Of a stretch of 64,000 nucleotides of DNA, positions 47,059-56,899 are shown in pieces. The notes under the pieces are model-generated. The model had not been told where the DNA came from and ran no database searches. It worked only from the letters and a program-made list of their open reading frames with translations. The stretch lies in the NCBI RefSeq assembly GCF_004798935.1, contig NZ_RAHT01000007.1:62001-126000 (forward strand). The letters run 5' to 3'. Both the position numbers and the translations under genes were made by a program. The DNA is from Ningiella ruwaisensis (GTDB taxonomy: Bacteria > Pseudomonadota > Gammaproteobacteria > Enterobacterales > Alteromonadaceae). The first letter of the stretch is position 1. Each line of letters starts with the position of its first letter.

Positions 47059-47802
47059 TTAAGCCATGTGCATGCCGCCGTTTACATGGATCGTTTCGCC
47101 AGTAATATAGGCAGCGGCATCAGAACATAAAAACCCGACTGTCGCCGCAATCTCTTCTGGCTGACCTAAGCGATTGGCAGGTATATCTTTAAATATAGCG
47201 GATTTTTGTTCTTCTGTTAGGCTTCGCGTCATATCGGTATCAATGAAACCGGGCGCAACAACATTCACGGTAATACCTCTTGAAGCAATTTCGCGTGCCA
47301 TTGATTTACTAAAACCGATGACTGCCGCTTTTGCTGCTGCATAATTCGCTTGTCCGCCGTTCCCCGTTGAGCCCACAACTGAACCAATGGATATGATGCG
47401 ACCATTTTTCTTTTTCATCATGCCGCGCATCACCGCTTTTGAAAGCTTAAACACAGATGTTAAATTGGTTTGAATGATGTCATTCCACTCGTCATCTTTC
47501 ATGCGCATTAATAAATTGTCTCGGGTAATGCCGGCATTGTTAATTAATACATCTGGTGCACCAAATTCTTCATTGATATTCGCTATGACCTCAGCAATAG
47601 AAGCATCGTCAGTGACATTCAACTTTAAGCCTTTACCCTTGCCAGTGGATGAAATGTAATCTGAAATGGCCTGTGCGCCATTGTCACTGGTCGCTGTACC
47701 AATTACTGTGGCACCCTGTTTTAATAATTGTTCCGCAATGGCTTTACCAATGCCACGGCTGGCGCCTGTTACCAATGCTACTTTTCCAGTTAAATCGAAC
47801 AT
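47059..47802 (-). CDS. fabG: 3-oxoacyl-ACP reductase FabG
   Basis: NADPH-dependent SDR reductase of the fatty-acid cycle. The cofactor motif is TGASRGIGKAI, NNAG at 88-91, and the catalytic residues S141, Y154 and K158 (SVVGS, ANYAAAKA). It has 247 residues. It follows fabD after 23 bases. Confidence 0.97.
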   Translation of the reverse strand: MFDLTGKVALVTGASRGIGKAIAEQLLKQGATVIGTATSDNGAQAISDYISSTGKGKGLKLNVTDDASIAEVIANINEEFGAPDVLINNAGITRDNLLMRMKDDEWNDIIQTNLTSVFKLSKAVMRGMMKKKNGRIISIGSVVGSTGNGGQANYAAAKAAVIGFSKSMAREIASRGITVNVVAPGFIDTDMTRSLTEEQKSAIFKDIPANRLGQPEEIAATVGFLCSDAAAYITGETIHVNGGMHMA

Positions 47803-47825
47803 AATATGCCTTTATCTTTTTAAAG

Positions 47826-48743
47826 TTATAGATCAGATGGGGCGCTAAATGAAGAAAGCACCAAAGATTTATCGATACGTTTATTTAAACCTGTGAGTAC
47901 CTTGCCAGGCCCTATCTCAACTATCTCTTCCACGCCTTGCTTAACGAGATACTGAACCGTCTCTGTCCATCTGACCGGGCTGTAGAGTTGTTTTACCAAA
48001 GCCTGTTTGATCGCATCTGCCGTACTTTCAACATTAACATCTACATTGTTTACGACAGCATACTTTGGTTCATGAAAGCTTATTTGCGCCAATCGGGCTT
48101 CAAGTGCATCGGCAGCGGGTTTCATCAATGCGCAATGCGATGGCACGCTTACAGCAAGCGGTAAAGCGCGTTTTGCACCAGCCTCTTTACACGCCTCGCC
48201 CGCCAGCTCAACCGCTTCTTTATTACCTGCAATGACGATCTGTCCCGGAGAATTAAAATTCACTGGCGATACGACCTGAGAGGTTTCTTTGGCAACTTGG
48301 GCACAGATAGTTATGATCTTTTCGTCGTCCAAACCGATTATCGCATACATCGCCCCCGTGCCACTGGGTACCGCGTCTTGCATGTATTTACCACGCGCTT
48401 CAACGAGCGACACTGCATCTTCTAAAGACAGAACTTCACTCGCGACTAAGGCCGTGTACTCACCAAGTGAATGACCAGCGAGGTATTTTGGCGCTAATTC
48501 TTTTTCATGTTGCAAAACCCTAAACGCTGCGATACTGGCTGTTAACAATGCAGGTTGAGTAATGTGGGTTTGATTAAGCTTTGTTCCATCATCGTCTTGA
48601 GTGAGCTTCCAAAGATCATAACCTAAAGCGTCAGACGCCTGTTCAAAGGTTTGAGTAACAGAAGAAAAATTGTCAGCTAACTCTTTTAACATTCCGACCG
48701 ACTGCGAGCCTTGTCCGGGAAAAACGCAAGCTAATTTACTCAT
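47826..48743 (-). CDS. fabD: Malonyl-CoA:ACP transacylase FabD
   Basis: Loads malonyl groups onto ACP. The start has FPGQGSQSVGM, catalytic S92 is in AGHSLGEYTAL and H203 in SVPSHCALM. It has 305 residues. It is between fabH and fabG, as in E. coli. Confidence 0.97.
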   Translation of the reverse strand: MSKLACVFPGQGSQSVGMLKELADNFSSVTQTFEQASDALGYDLWKLTQDDDGTKLNQTHITQPALLTASIAAFRVLQHEKELAPKYLAGHSLGEYTALVASEVLSLEDAVSLVEARGKYMQDAVPSGTGAMYAIIGLDDEKIITICAQVAKETSQVVSPVNFNSPGQIVIAGNKEAVELAGEACKEAGAKRALPLAVSVPSHCALMKPAADALEARLAQISFHEPKYAVVNNVDVNVESTADAIKQALVKQLYSPVRWTETVQYLVKQGVEEIVEIGPGKVLTGLNKRIDKSLVLSSFSAPSDL

Positions 48744-48804
48744 GGTTGAGTTCCTTTAATCATATATGGCATAAAGCCATGTCGAATTTATTATTGTATG
48801 AAAG

Positions 48805-49779
48805 TCAGTATTTTACGAGAGCGGACGCCCAAGCAAAACCACCACCAAATGCTTCAAGTAAGAGATGCTGGCCCCGTTGAATTCTGCCGTCTCGAATTGC
48901 TGCATCCAAGGCAGTAGGTACCGTTGCTGCAGACGTATTTCCATAGTTTTGCAGCGTAATAACCACCTGATCCAGCGACATATTTAATTTTTTCGCGGTC
49001 GCTTTGATTATTCTGAAATTTGCCTGATGGGGTACCAACCAGTCAATATCTGATTTTTGCAGATTATTTGCTTCAAGCGTTTGTTCAACAATTTCGCTCA
49101 ACTTTGTTACGGCAACTTTAAACACTTCATTACCTTTCATAGCGCCCCAATTCTCATGAACAGAGGCCTCGTCTCCATGTTGAACGTGCCCAATTTGCAA
49201 TAAATCGCCATAGGAACCGGCAGCATTGATATGGGTGGATAAGATTCCTGGCTCCTCAGATGCTTCAATAATAGTAGCACCTGCGCCGTCTCCAAATAAA
49301 ATAATCATGCTTCTGTCGGCAGGGTCAATCATGCGTGATAAACAGTCAGTTCCCACAACCAATATGCGTTTAGCCATACCGCTCTTGATATACTGATCAG
49401 CAACACTCAGCGCATAACAGTAACCGGCACAGGCAGCCGCCACATCAAACGCCGGAATATTATCTACGCCTAAAAACTTTGCGATTTCACAGGCTGAACT
49501 TGGTAACGCGTAACGCCCGCTGGTTGTTGCACAAACAATCATATCAATGTCGCTAGCCTGCATATTTGCGGCATCAAGTGCGTGTTTTGATGCTTCATAG
49601 CCCATAGTGGCAGCGGTTTCATTTTCACCTATGATGCGTCTTTCTTTAATACCGGTTCTATCGGTTATCCATTCATCTGAGGTATCTACCATCGACTCTA
49701 GATGCGCATTTGTGCGCACTTCGCTTGGAAAATAACTACCTGTGCCGACAATTCGAGAATAAGTAGGCGCTGCTGGCAT
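48805..49779 (-). CDS. fabH: Beta-ketoacyl-ACP synthase III FabH
   Basis: Starts fatty-acid synthesis by condensing acetyl-CoA with malonyl-ACP. The catalytic residues are C117 ([11 protein letters not shown]), H251 (VPHQANFRI) and N281 (NYGNTSAA). The RTGIKERRI loop and 324-residue length fit. It starts five bases after plsX ends. Confidence 0.97.
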   Translation of the reverse strand: MPAAPTYSRIVGTGSYFPSEVRTNAHLESMVDTSDEWITDRTGIKERRIIGENETAATMGYEASKHALDAANMQASDIDMIVCATTSGRYALPSSACEIAKFLGVDNIPAFDVAAACAGYCYALSVADQYIKSGMAKRILVVGTDCLSRMIDPADRSMIILFGDGAGATIIEASEEPGILSTHINAAGSYGDLLQIGHVQHGDEASVHENWGAMKGNEVFKVAVTKLSEIVEQTLEANNLQKSDIDWLVPHQANFRIIKATAKKLNMSLDQVVITLQNYGNTSAATVPTALDAAIRDGRIQRGQHLLLEAFGGGFAWASALVKY

Positions 49780-49784
49780 GAATT

Positions 49785-50801
49785 TTAGTGCTCCATTAAT
49801 TCGTGTTCGATTTTTGTTTTTATTTTATTTGGCACATCTTGTGTGACCTCAGCAATGGCTTGTTCAATTGCATAAAAGCACGCATCCGATGATGCATTTC
49901 CGTGACTTTTAACCACTGTGCCGCGCAATCCTATCAGACTCGCTCCGTTATACTGGTCGGGGTTCATTCGTTGATAAAGATTTTTAAGTATTGGAAGCGT
50001 AAGTTTGCTTAACAAACGAGCAAGCCATGTTTCTTTAGTGATCGCTTTTATTTCATTCACAACAAGTTTCGCAATACCTTCACTGGCTTTTAAGGCAACA
50101 TTGCCGGTAAAGCCATCAGTCACCACAACATCGACATCTCCGGAAAATATTGTATCCCCCTCAACATAACCAATGTAATTAACCGATTTGCACTGATTAA
50201 TGAGTTTGTCAGCGTGTTGGATAAGACTATGCCCTTTAATTTCTTCCTCACCCACGTTTAACAATGCAACGCGTGGTGCTTGCACGCCTTCTACTTCTTG
50301 CATCAACACCGAGCCCATTACCGCGTACTGAAGCAAATTTTCAGCGTCGTAATTAACAGATGCGCCCAAATCAAGCAAGAGCACCTTGTGTTTAGCCTGT
50401 GTAGGCAGCGCTGATACTAATGCAGGTCTAGATACGCCGGGGATCGTTTTAAGAACATAGTAAGCCATTGTCATCAATGCACCGGTGTTGCCGCAACTGA
50501 CGCATGCGCTGGCTGCGCCCTGCTCAACCAAATCGAGCGCCACTCGCATGCTGGAGTCTTTCATTTTTCGCAAGGCAAGTGTGGGTTTGATATGCATGTC
50601 AACAACCTGCGAACAGTGTCGAAATTCAATGCGGGATTTATGCTGAGAATTGATGTGATCTGATATAGAGTCTAAAGCGCTTTTGTCACCACAGACAATG
50701 AATTGAAGTTTTGGGTGAGCGTGTAAAGCGCGTTTTATAGCGGGCAAAAAAACATGGGGGCCGCGATCGCCCCCCATGATATCTAACGCTATGGTTATCA
50801 T
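49785..50801 (-). CDS. plsX: Phosphate acyltransferase PlsX
   Basis: Converts acyl-ACP to acyl-phosphate for phospholipid synthesis. Motifs are [28 protein letters not shown] and [10 protein letters not shown]. It has 338 residues. It follows rpmF, as in E. coli. Confidence 0.96.
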   Translation of the reverse strand: MITIALDIMGGDRGPHVFLPAIKRALHAHPKLQFIVCGDKSALDSISDHINSQHKSRIEFRHCSQVVDMHIKPTLALRKMKDSSMRVALDLVEQGAASACVSCGNTGALMTMAYYVLKTIPGVSRPALVSALPTQAKHKVLLLDLGASVNYDAENLLQYAVMGSVLMQEVEGVQAPRVALLNVGEEEIKGHSLIQHADKLINQCKSVNYIGYVEGDTIFSGDVDVVVTDGFTGNVALKASEGIAKLVVNEIKAITKETWLARLLSKLTLPILKNLYQRMNPDQYNGASLIGLRGTVVKSHGNASSDACFYAIEQAIAEVTQDVPNKIKTKIEHELMEH

Positions 50802-50817
50802 TAAAAAGACCTAAGCC

Positions 50818-50988
50818 TTATTTTTCGATAACTTTCTTACCTTTGTAGAAGCCATCGGCTGTCACATGGTGACGACGATGAGTTTCACCAGAGGTTGAAT
50901 CAACAGACAAAGTTTCTGCTGTTAGCGCGTCGTGAGAGCGACGCATACCGCGTTTTGCTCTCGTTTTACGATTTTGTTGTACCGCCAT
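50818..50988 (-). CDS. rpmF: 50S ribosomal protein L32
   Basis: 56-residue basic protein beginning [20 protein letters not shown] and ending YKGKKVIEK, with an HRRHHV segment in the middle. This is the non-zinc (C-) form of L32: the usual gammaproteobacterial RpmF without a Cys4 site. It lies between yceD (nine bases) and plsX (16 bases). Confidence 0.96.
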   Translation of the reverse strand: MAVQQNRKTRAKRGMRRSHDALTAETLSVDSTSGETHRRHHVTADGFYKGKKVIEK

Positions 50989-50997
50989 AGGTTACTC

Positions 50998-51519
50998 CTA
51001 GTCTCGCTTAAGCTCTTTTAAAACCGCAAATGGGTTTTCTCGCTCAGGTTCCGGTTCAATCTTTCCAAAGCTCATATCTTTTGCTTTAACTGCGCAATCT
51101 TCTTCTGCGTGAAGTGCAACAATCGGCAAGGATAAGATAGCTTCATCTTCGATTAGTTCGAACAGATTGATTTCTCCATGGTCATTGACCTCAACCGGCT
51201 CATAAGCGTCGGGTAACAAGTCTGTTTGTTCACTCCCCTGCACGGGAGAAAAACAAAACGACGAATCCACATCATATGGATACGCTTGATTACACCTTTG
51301 ACAAATAAGCTTTACCTGTACTGCTAGTGTACCATGAAAATAAGTAAGACCCTGCGCGTCTTTTGCAAACTCAACTTTCACTGCTACATCAGATAAAACT
51401 GAATCTACTGTTTCCTTAAATCGTTTCATGTCTTGAGCGACATAAACCCCTTCATAAGAAGAACGTTTTTGTGCACTTTTAACTGGATCGAGGCGTTTTG
51501 GTAGTTTCACATTTGTCAT
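50998..51519 (-). CDS. yceD: DUF177 protein YceD
   Basis: Small acidic protein of the YceD/DUF177 family, linked to 23S rRNA maturation in bacteria and plants. The segment LICQRCNQAYPYDVDSSF and downstream EDEAILSLPIVALH are typical. It has 173 residues. It is the first gene of the rpmF-plsX-fab operon and divergent from yceF by about 50 bases. Confidence 0.92.
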   Translation of the reverse strand: MTNVKLPKRLDPVKSAQKRSSYEGVYVAQDMKRFKETVDSVLSDVAVKVEFAKDAQGLTYFHGTLAVQVKLICQRCNQAYPYDVDSSFCFSPVQGSEQTDLLPDAYEPVEVNDHGEINLFELIEDEAILSLPIVALHAEEDCAVKAKDMSFGKIEPEPERENPFAVLKELKRD

Positions 51520-51568
51520 AGCGCGCGCATAATATAGACTTAAGTCCTTTTAGTCAAAGAATTTCATT

Positions 51569-52255
51569 ATGAAAACGCAACAAACGCCTACCAAAAATTT
51601 GCACAATGCTTCTTACAATAGTGAGCCAAACAATCCTGCTATTGTTTTAGCTTCGTCTTCTCCCTATCGTGCTAAGCTACTCGGGCAACTGGGACTGGTA
51701 TTTGAACAACTCTCGCCAGATATCAACGAAAATCCGCATCCAGATGAGGTGCCAGAAGTTTTGGCCAAAAGATTAAGCGCTGAAAAAGCGCAAAAGGTGC
51801 ACTCAACTATGCCTGAGTACATTGTTATTGCGAGTGACCAAGTCGCTTCTATAGAGGGCTCAAATTATATTCTCAACAAACCTCAAACTATGAGCAAAGC
51901 TGAAGAACAGTTAAGTGCCTGTAGTGGCAAAACTGTTCACTTTTACACGGGCTTGGCTGTTTTAGCGCCACCACAACTTGCGCACAGACAAAAATGCAAT
52001 GCGCTTCAAGTTTGCGTAGAACGCTATAGCGTGACTTTCAGAAAATTAAGTGAAACGCAAATACGTAGTTACATAAATAGAGAAAACCCTCTAAATTGCG
52101 CCGGAAGCTTTAAAGTAGAGGGTTTAGGGATTGCGCTATTTTCTCATATGGATGGTCGCGACTATAACGCCTTAATTGGCTTGCCTTTAATTGCTTTGAC
52201 AGATGCACTAAATCGCCTGGGCATAGATGTTCTTACTATGGCTTCTCAAGCGTAA
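51569..52255 (+). CDS. yceF: Maf-family nucleotide pyrophosphatase YceF
   Basis: House-cleaning hydrolase of the Maf superfamily; E. coli YceF prefers m7GTP. The motif LASSSPYRAKLL, ASDQVASIEG and the final GLPLIAL segment are intact. About 228 residues, with an N-terminal extension of about 20 residues before the core. It is divergent from yceD, as in E. coli, and its last 20 bases overlap the convergent coiled-coil gene. Confidence 0.9.
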   Translation: MKTQQTPTKNLHNASYNSEPNNPAIVLASSSPYRAKLLGQLGLVFEQLSPDINENPHPDEVPEVLAKRLSAEKAQKVHSTMPEYIVIASDQVASIEGSNYILNKPQTMSKAEEQLSACSGKTVHFYTGLAVLAPPQLAHRQKCNALQVCVERYSVTFRKLSETQIRSYINRENPLNCAGSFKVEGLGIALFSHMDGRDYNALIGLPLIALTDALNRLGIDVLTMASQA

Positions 52256-53378
52256 AGGTTTCTGTTTGATCAAACTTCGCAAACAGACTGTCAATGACGA
52301 TATTCACCTTATAATCACCTTCAAGGAAAGGTTCATTGCCCGGCGTTTCAAATGTGATTCGATTAATCGTGCGTCCGGAAACGCGTTTGCGCGCGATAGT
52401 ATCACCCTGAGGGTCAATAAGGCTGACTAGCATGCGTTCACGCGGATTAAAATTAAACACCGCTCTGATATCAATACCTTCCACACAAACCCAGTTTCTG
52501 TCAAAACGACGATCACAATAATTTGGCTGAACTTCAAATTGTTCAAAAGATAAAGGACCGGTAGGTTCTAATTCATCTAATAGTTCTTCTTGTTTGACCT
52601 GAAGCTCACTTAACAAATTATTTAAGCGCTCGTTTTCTGCTTCACTAGCAAGCAATTGTGCTTGTAAATCTGCTAATAATGGCTGATTAGTATCGGTCGA
52701 AGTTGTGTCAGCGGCATCATTGAGTGATGCAGCTATACCCGCCCCTAAAACAGCCTCTGCGCTTTGCAAGCCTGCCACTTGCGTTGTATCGTTAGCAGCG
52801 TTTTCTTGCAAGGCGGCAATTTGTAAGTTGGCCTCCTCTACATTAGCTTGCAAGTCTCTCACTTGTGCTTCAAGGGCTTGCTTTTCAATTTCAAGCGCGT
52901 CAATTGATGCCTGAAATTGATTAGTTGATGCATTACAGGCTTGGGCATCAGATTGCGCAAGGTTTAATGCGGATTGCAGACGGCTTACCTCAGCGGGCAA
53001 GCCTTGATTGTCATTTTCAAGCTCAGGACAAGATACTGACGCGTTGGCCTGATTCATCTCCATTTCCTTTTCTCTTATCTTTGCTTGAAGTTGTTCAATA
53101 CTGCTTTGCTTTTCGCTGATGCTTGCGCTTAATTCAGTTACTTGCTCTTTAAGAATATTATTTTGTCTTTCAGTTTCAGATAGTCGGGAAGCAAGATCTC
53201 TATTGTCTTGTATCAATTCTTTTGACTCGGTATTGCTATCAGAATTGACTGCGCTAGTTTGACCCGCCAATATAAATAAATATATTCCCGCTATCACCAG
53301 CAAAACAGCCACACCTAGTGCGTACTTGGCTATACCGGGCAAAAGGCTTGGTGCAAGATTTTGTGAAAGTTTATCCAT
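52236..53378 (-). CDS. Membrane-anchored coiled-coil protein of unknown function
   Basis: 380 residues. One membrane helix (about 17-37) is followed by a long periplasmic coiled coil (about 45-270) rich in Gln, Glu, Ala and Leu with repeated LQA/IAALQ-type heptads. A compact C-terminal domain (about 285-380) holds two cysteines (NYCDRRFDRNWVC) and IRAVFNFNPRERMLVSLIDPQGD. I do not recognise the C-terminal domain. It is divergent from the PAS/coiled-coil gene, about 260 bases away. Confidence 0.8.
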   Translation of the reverse strand: MDKLSQNLAPSLLPGIAKYALGVAVLLVIAGIYLFILAGQTSAVNSDSNTESKELIQDNRDLASRLSETERQNNILKEQVTELSASISEKQSSIEQLQAKIREKEMEMNQANASVSCPELENDNQGLPAEVSRLQSALNLAQSDAQACNASTNQFQASIDALEIEKQALEAQVRDLQANVEEANLQIAALQENAANDTTQVAGLQSAEAVLGAGIAASLNDAADTTSTDTNQPLLADLQAQLLASEAENERLNNLLSELQVKQEELLDELEPTGPLSFEQFEVQPNYCDRRFDRNWVCVEGIDIRAVFNFNPRERMLVSLIDPQGDTIARKRVSGRTINRITFETPGNEPFLEGDYKVNIVIDSLFAKFDQTETFTLEKP

Positions 53379-53638
53379 GGTTGTAAACCTATTTAAAACA
53401 TTGTGCTCACTCAGTGAACAAAATTTACCATTAAAAGCATGTCATAAGGCACTTAAAAATATATAAGTTATAAATTAAGACACCTAAAAAGTGCAGGCTT
53501 GATGCTTAAATTGTGCGAAAATTCATCCAAAGTTAATATTGTTTAGGCATAAGTAAATGAGTAAGATAGCTGTCAAAATGGATGCAGGCCATATGTCTGG
53601 TTATCGTCGTCATAACACCTTTGTTTATGGATACTAAA

Positions 53639-56600
53639 ATGGATTTACGCATATTTAAATATAACTTTGCTCTTCGCATCTTCACGCTTGTGACTCTCAT
53701 ATTTACGAGTAGCAAATCTTTTGCAGTAAGCGATTTTTTGAGCTCGCAAAGCCCTCAGTTTTTAATGTCGCTTGTTTATGTCCTTATCGGCATGATGCTA
53801 ATTTTATTAGCAGTTCCGATTGCTCTTATCTATTTTAATGCTGCAAAAGTGAAAAAGCATGAGCAAGAGCGAAACGAGCATTGTCGCATCCTGGATTTGT
53901 TTAATACCGGCGCCATTTACGTCGACAATGACGGCAAAGTTATTTACAGCAACCGCACTGCCAATAAGCTTTTTGGTCAAAGCGCGCAAGGCATGTATAA
54001 CCATTATTTTGCAAATTTTATTGATAAAGATTCAGTTGATAATGTTAAAAAGGGTTTATTCTCAAAACCGTCGTTTATTGATGCCAAAATTAAAAACAAT
54101 GAAAAAGTTATTAGCATTTATTTTGGTGAGTCGCTACAACTGGGTAAACATTCCAGTCGAATCTTGACGATTAGAGAAACAGACTCGCTGAATTTAATGG
54201 AAGCGAATTCTGCATCAAGCGCCCCACAAGATGCTGCCATGAACCAAACGCCGGCAACTCAGGATGTCAATATCGGACTTGACGAGCTTGCTAATAAACA
54301 AATCAATGACTTATTGACCCTTTCTCCCGTCGCTATTGGCACACTTAATGGGGACCATGAAATTACCAGCGCGAATCCGGTAATGATTGAACGCCTCAAA
54401 TACGATGAAAAAGAACTCAAAAAGGGTAATATTTATAAACTCTTTTTTGACCCAGAAGAAGCGGGTACCACTGCCAAACACTTGAATACGCGGCAGGAAC
54501 TCAATGATTTTCATGTAAAACTCAAGGGCAAAGACGGCAAAGTTTACCCAGGGGAACTGACGGTTAAATGTGTAGATGAAGATAATCAGCAGTTTTTGTT
54601 CTGGATCATCAACCGCTCAGACGAGCAGTTCCAGCATGACAAATTTGAGTCACTGCTTCAACACAGCAAAATGCCTATGGCGATTTTGACCAACGATGGT
54701 TTTTCCAAGGTAAACGAAGCAGCTTGTGCGTTTTTCAATGTAGAAGACGAAAAACAGCTTCTTGGTGTTTATCCCCATTCAACAAAGCTTAACAAGGGAA
54801 TCAATCAGGCAAACGAATTAGCCAGTTTGCTTAATGACGTTAAATCACAAAACGAAGTAAAACACTTAACCTGGACGCATGTTATTAACGAACAAGACGT
54901 GCCTTGTAAGATAACCTTTATCCCAATATTTAAAGATAACGCCTTTGATTCAATATTGTGCACCTGGCATGACCTGAGTGCGCTTTACAAAGCAGAAGTT
55001 GCAGCGCAAGAAGTTTTTTCCAAACAGGAAAAACTGCAGTCATCTCTTACTGAAGCGCAGGATATGCTCACACAAAGTCAGCGCACATTAAAAGAAAAAA
55101 CCGCCTTGATCGACCGTTTGGAAACTGAATTGGATCAGGTACAAAATCAAGCAGAGACTCTTGAGTCTTCTTTATCTGAACTAAAAGCACAAGCCGGAAA
55201 AAGCGATGAAAGCAGACAACAGCTTGAGCAAGAGCTTAAGGAACACAAAGATAAGGCGCAGTCACTTATTGAGGAGCACCAGAAAACGCAACAAATTATA
55301 GATGCGCTTAATCATGAAAAATCACAGTTTGCTGCTCAGGCAGAGCAGGCCCGCATGCATGCAGAAGAAATTAAAAAAGAACAGCAGCAAACGCTTGAGC
55401 GCCTAACAGCAGAAAAAGAAGAAACTATTGGCCAACTGGAACAAGAAAAACAATCCTTGAGTGAGCAACTTACTCACTTGCAAGAGGAGCTTGAAGACAA
55501 GCAATCAGCTTGGTCAAGTGCAGAAGATAAAATTGTGGCCTTAAAACAATCTTATGAAGATGAACTATCGCAGCTTCGAAGTGAGACAGACACTCAGCGA
55601 GAAGAAATTGAACAGCAGATAAGAGCAGACTTCGAAGCGCGTATTCAAAATGTCACTGAACAAGCAGAATCAGAAAAAGCGCGCATTAAAGACGAACAGG
55701 CAAGTCTTGAGATTAAGATAAGTGAGCTTAACAGCGCACTTGAAGCAAAGTCAGAAGCCTTAGAGTCTCTTAATCAAACACTGGATGAAAAAGACTCTCA
55801 GCTTTCTGCAAAGGAGCAAAATCTAAGCGAATTGCAGCAGCAGCTTGAACAATCCAGAGAACAACTTGAAGAACTTCATGAACAGCTTGATAAAGAGCGT
55901 CGAACTGCACAAGAGTCCATTGGTCAACAGCAAACCTTAATTGAGCAGGAAGACGAGCTGAAAGCTGAACTTGAAGAAAAAACACAACTGATTAATGACC
56001 TACAAATTCAGCTCGAAGCAATAGCCAGTGCTTCTGAGCAAGAAAAAGCCGCTATTAGTCAAGAGCAGGCAGAGAAAGCCTCTGCGCAAAAAGCCGAGTT
56101 AGAAAGCGCTTTAGAAAGCGCTCAAAAGGAAAATCAATCGCTTCAGGAAAAGCTTAACGAATATGAGTCATCGGTAAAAAAAGCTGATGCAAAGCTGCAG
56201 CAGCATCAGTCTGAGCAAGCTCAGCTTGAGTCTGCCATTGCGCATGTGCGTCAGCAAGTAGCGAGATTAGAAGAAAATCTTGCTGATACACAACGGGAAA
56301 AAGAGAGCCTCAGTGAAAAACTTAGCGCCTCTGAACAACAGGCAAATGAAAAGCTAACAAGCTTAAAAGCGCAGCTTGATGAAGCTAAAAAAGCGCAAGC
56401 GGCAAGCAAAGAAGAAAAAGTTCCGGTTATCGAGCGGGGCATAGATATGCAAAAGCAGGCAAAAGAACAGGCTGCGGCTGCGTCTCCTACTCACCGTCCA
56501 GACATCGAAAAGCTCCCCTTGCCTAATCGGCCTGAACTTTGGTTTGATATAAAAAGCTATTTAGCGACTCAAGGTGCCGTCACCACCCTTACCTCTTCGC

Positions 56601-56869
56601 TACTGTCGCTGATGAAGGAAATCGAAGACTATATAAAACACGAAGAGGCAATGATCGACGCAAACAATACCGCGGGTATCATTGAGTCTTCAAAGCAGTT
56701 GCTTGGTTTGGCGAAGAAAATCAATTCAGTTCCATTGCTTGAGTTAGTCGAAAGCCTAAACAAAGACTGTAAAGAAGGAATGATAGATAACGTGACTATT
56801 CGCTGGCCTGCAACCAAGCTAGCCTTGCAGCGCAGCTTACGAGCGATTTATCAGCAGTTGAAAATATAA
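53639..56869 (+). CDS. PAS and coiled-coil membrane protein with Hpt-like C-terminus
   Basis: About 1076 residues from ATG 53639; ATGs at 53582 and 53627 are also possible. A signal-like segment ends near residue 29 and a membrane helix covers about 43-67. Three PAS-like domains follow (about 82-170, 215-330, 335-450: VDNDGKVIYSN, ALTLSP-like LLTLSPVAIG, MAILTNDGFSKVNEAA). A very long coiled coil runs to about 935 and a helical domain ends the protein (about 960-1076). That last domain resembles an Hpt bundle but lacks the phosphorylatable His. No kinase, cyclase or HAMP module is visible. Confidence 0.75.
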   Translation: MDLRIFKYNFALRIFTLVTLIFTSSKSFAVSDFLSSQSPQFLMSLVYVLIGMMLILLAVPIALIYFNAAKVKKHEQERNEHCRILDLFNTGAIYVDNDGKVIYSNRTANKLFGQSAQGMYNHYFANFIDKDSVDNVKKGLFSKPSFIDAKIKNNEKVISIYFGESLQLGKHSSRILTIRETDSLNLMEANSASSAPQDAAMNQTPATQDVNIGLDELANKQINDLLTLSPVAIGTLNGDHEITSANPVMIERLKYDEKELKKGNIYKLFFDPEEAGTTAKHLNTRQELNDFHVKLKGKDGKVYPGELTVKCVDEDNQQFLFWIINRSDEQFQHDKFESLLQHSKMPMAILTNDGFSKVNEAACAFFNVEDEKQLLGVYPHSTKLNKGINQANELASLLNDVKSQNEVKHLTWTHVINEQDVPCKITFIPIFKDNAFDSILCTWHDLSALYKAEVAAQEVFSKQEKLQSSLTEAQDMLTQSQRTLKEKTALIDRLETELDQVQNQAETLESSLSELKAQAGKSDESRQQLEQELKEHKDKAQSLIEEHQKTQQIIDALNHEKSQFAAQAEQARMHAEEIKKEQQQTLERLTAEKEETIGQLEQEKQSLSEQLTHLQEELEDKQSAWSSAEDKIVALKQSYEDELSQLRSETDTQREEIEQQIRADFEARIQNVTEQAESEKARIKDEQASLEIKISELNSALEAKSEALESLNQTLDEKDSQLSAKEQNLSELQQQLEQSREQLEELHEQLDKERRTAQESIGQQQTLIEQEDELKAELEEKTQLINDLQIQLEAIASASEQEKAAISQEQAEKASAQKAELESALESAQKENQSLQEKLNEYESSVKKADAKLQQHQSEQAQLESAIAHVRQQVARLEENLADTQREKESLSEKLSASEQQANEKLTSLKAQLDEAKKAQAASKEEKVPVIERGIDMQKQAKEQAAAASPTHRPDIEKLPLPNRPELWFDIKSYLATQGAVTTLTSSLLSLMKEIEDYIKHEEAMIDANNTAGIIESSKQLLGLAKKINSVPLLELVESLNKDCKEGMIDNVTIRWPATKLALQRSLRAIYQQLKI

Positions 56870-56899
56870 AACTTACTTATAAAGCTTATAGAGACGTCG

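Noticed and set aside
55030-56440. Internal Glu/Gln/Leu periodicity that could be taken for a DNA tandem repeat or recent expansion.
   Set aside because: The nucleotide sequence does not repeat; the periodicity is that of a coiled coil in the protein.
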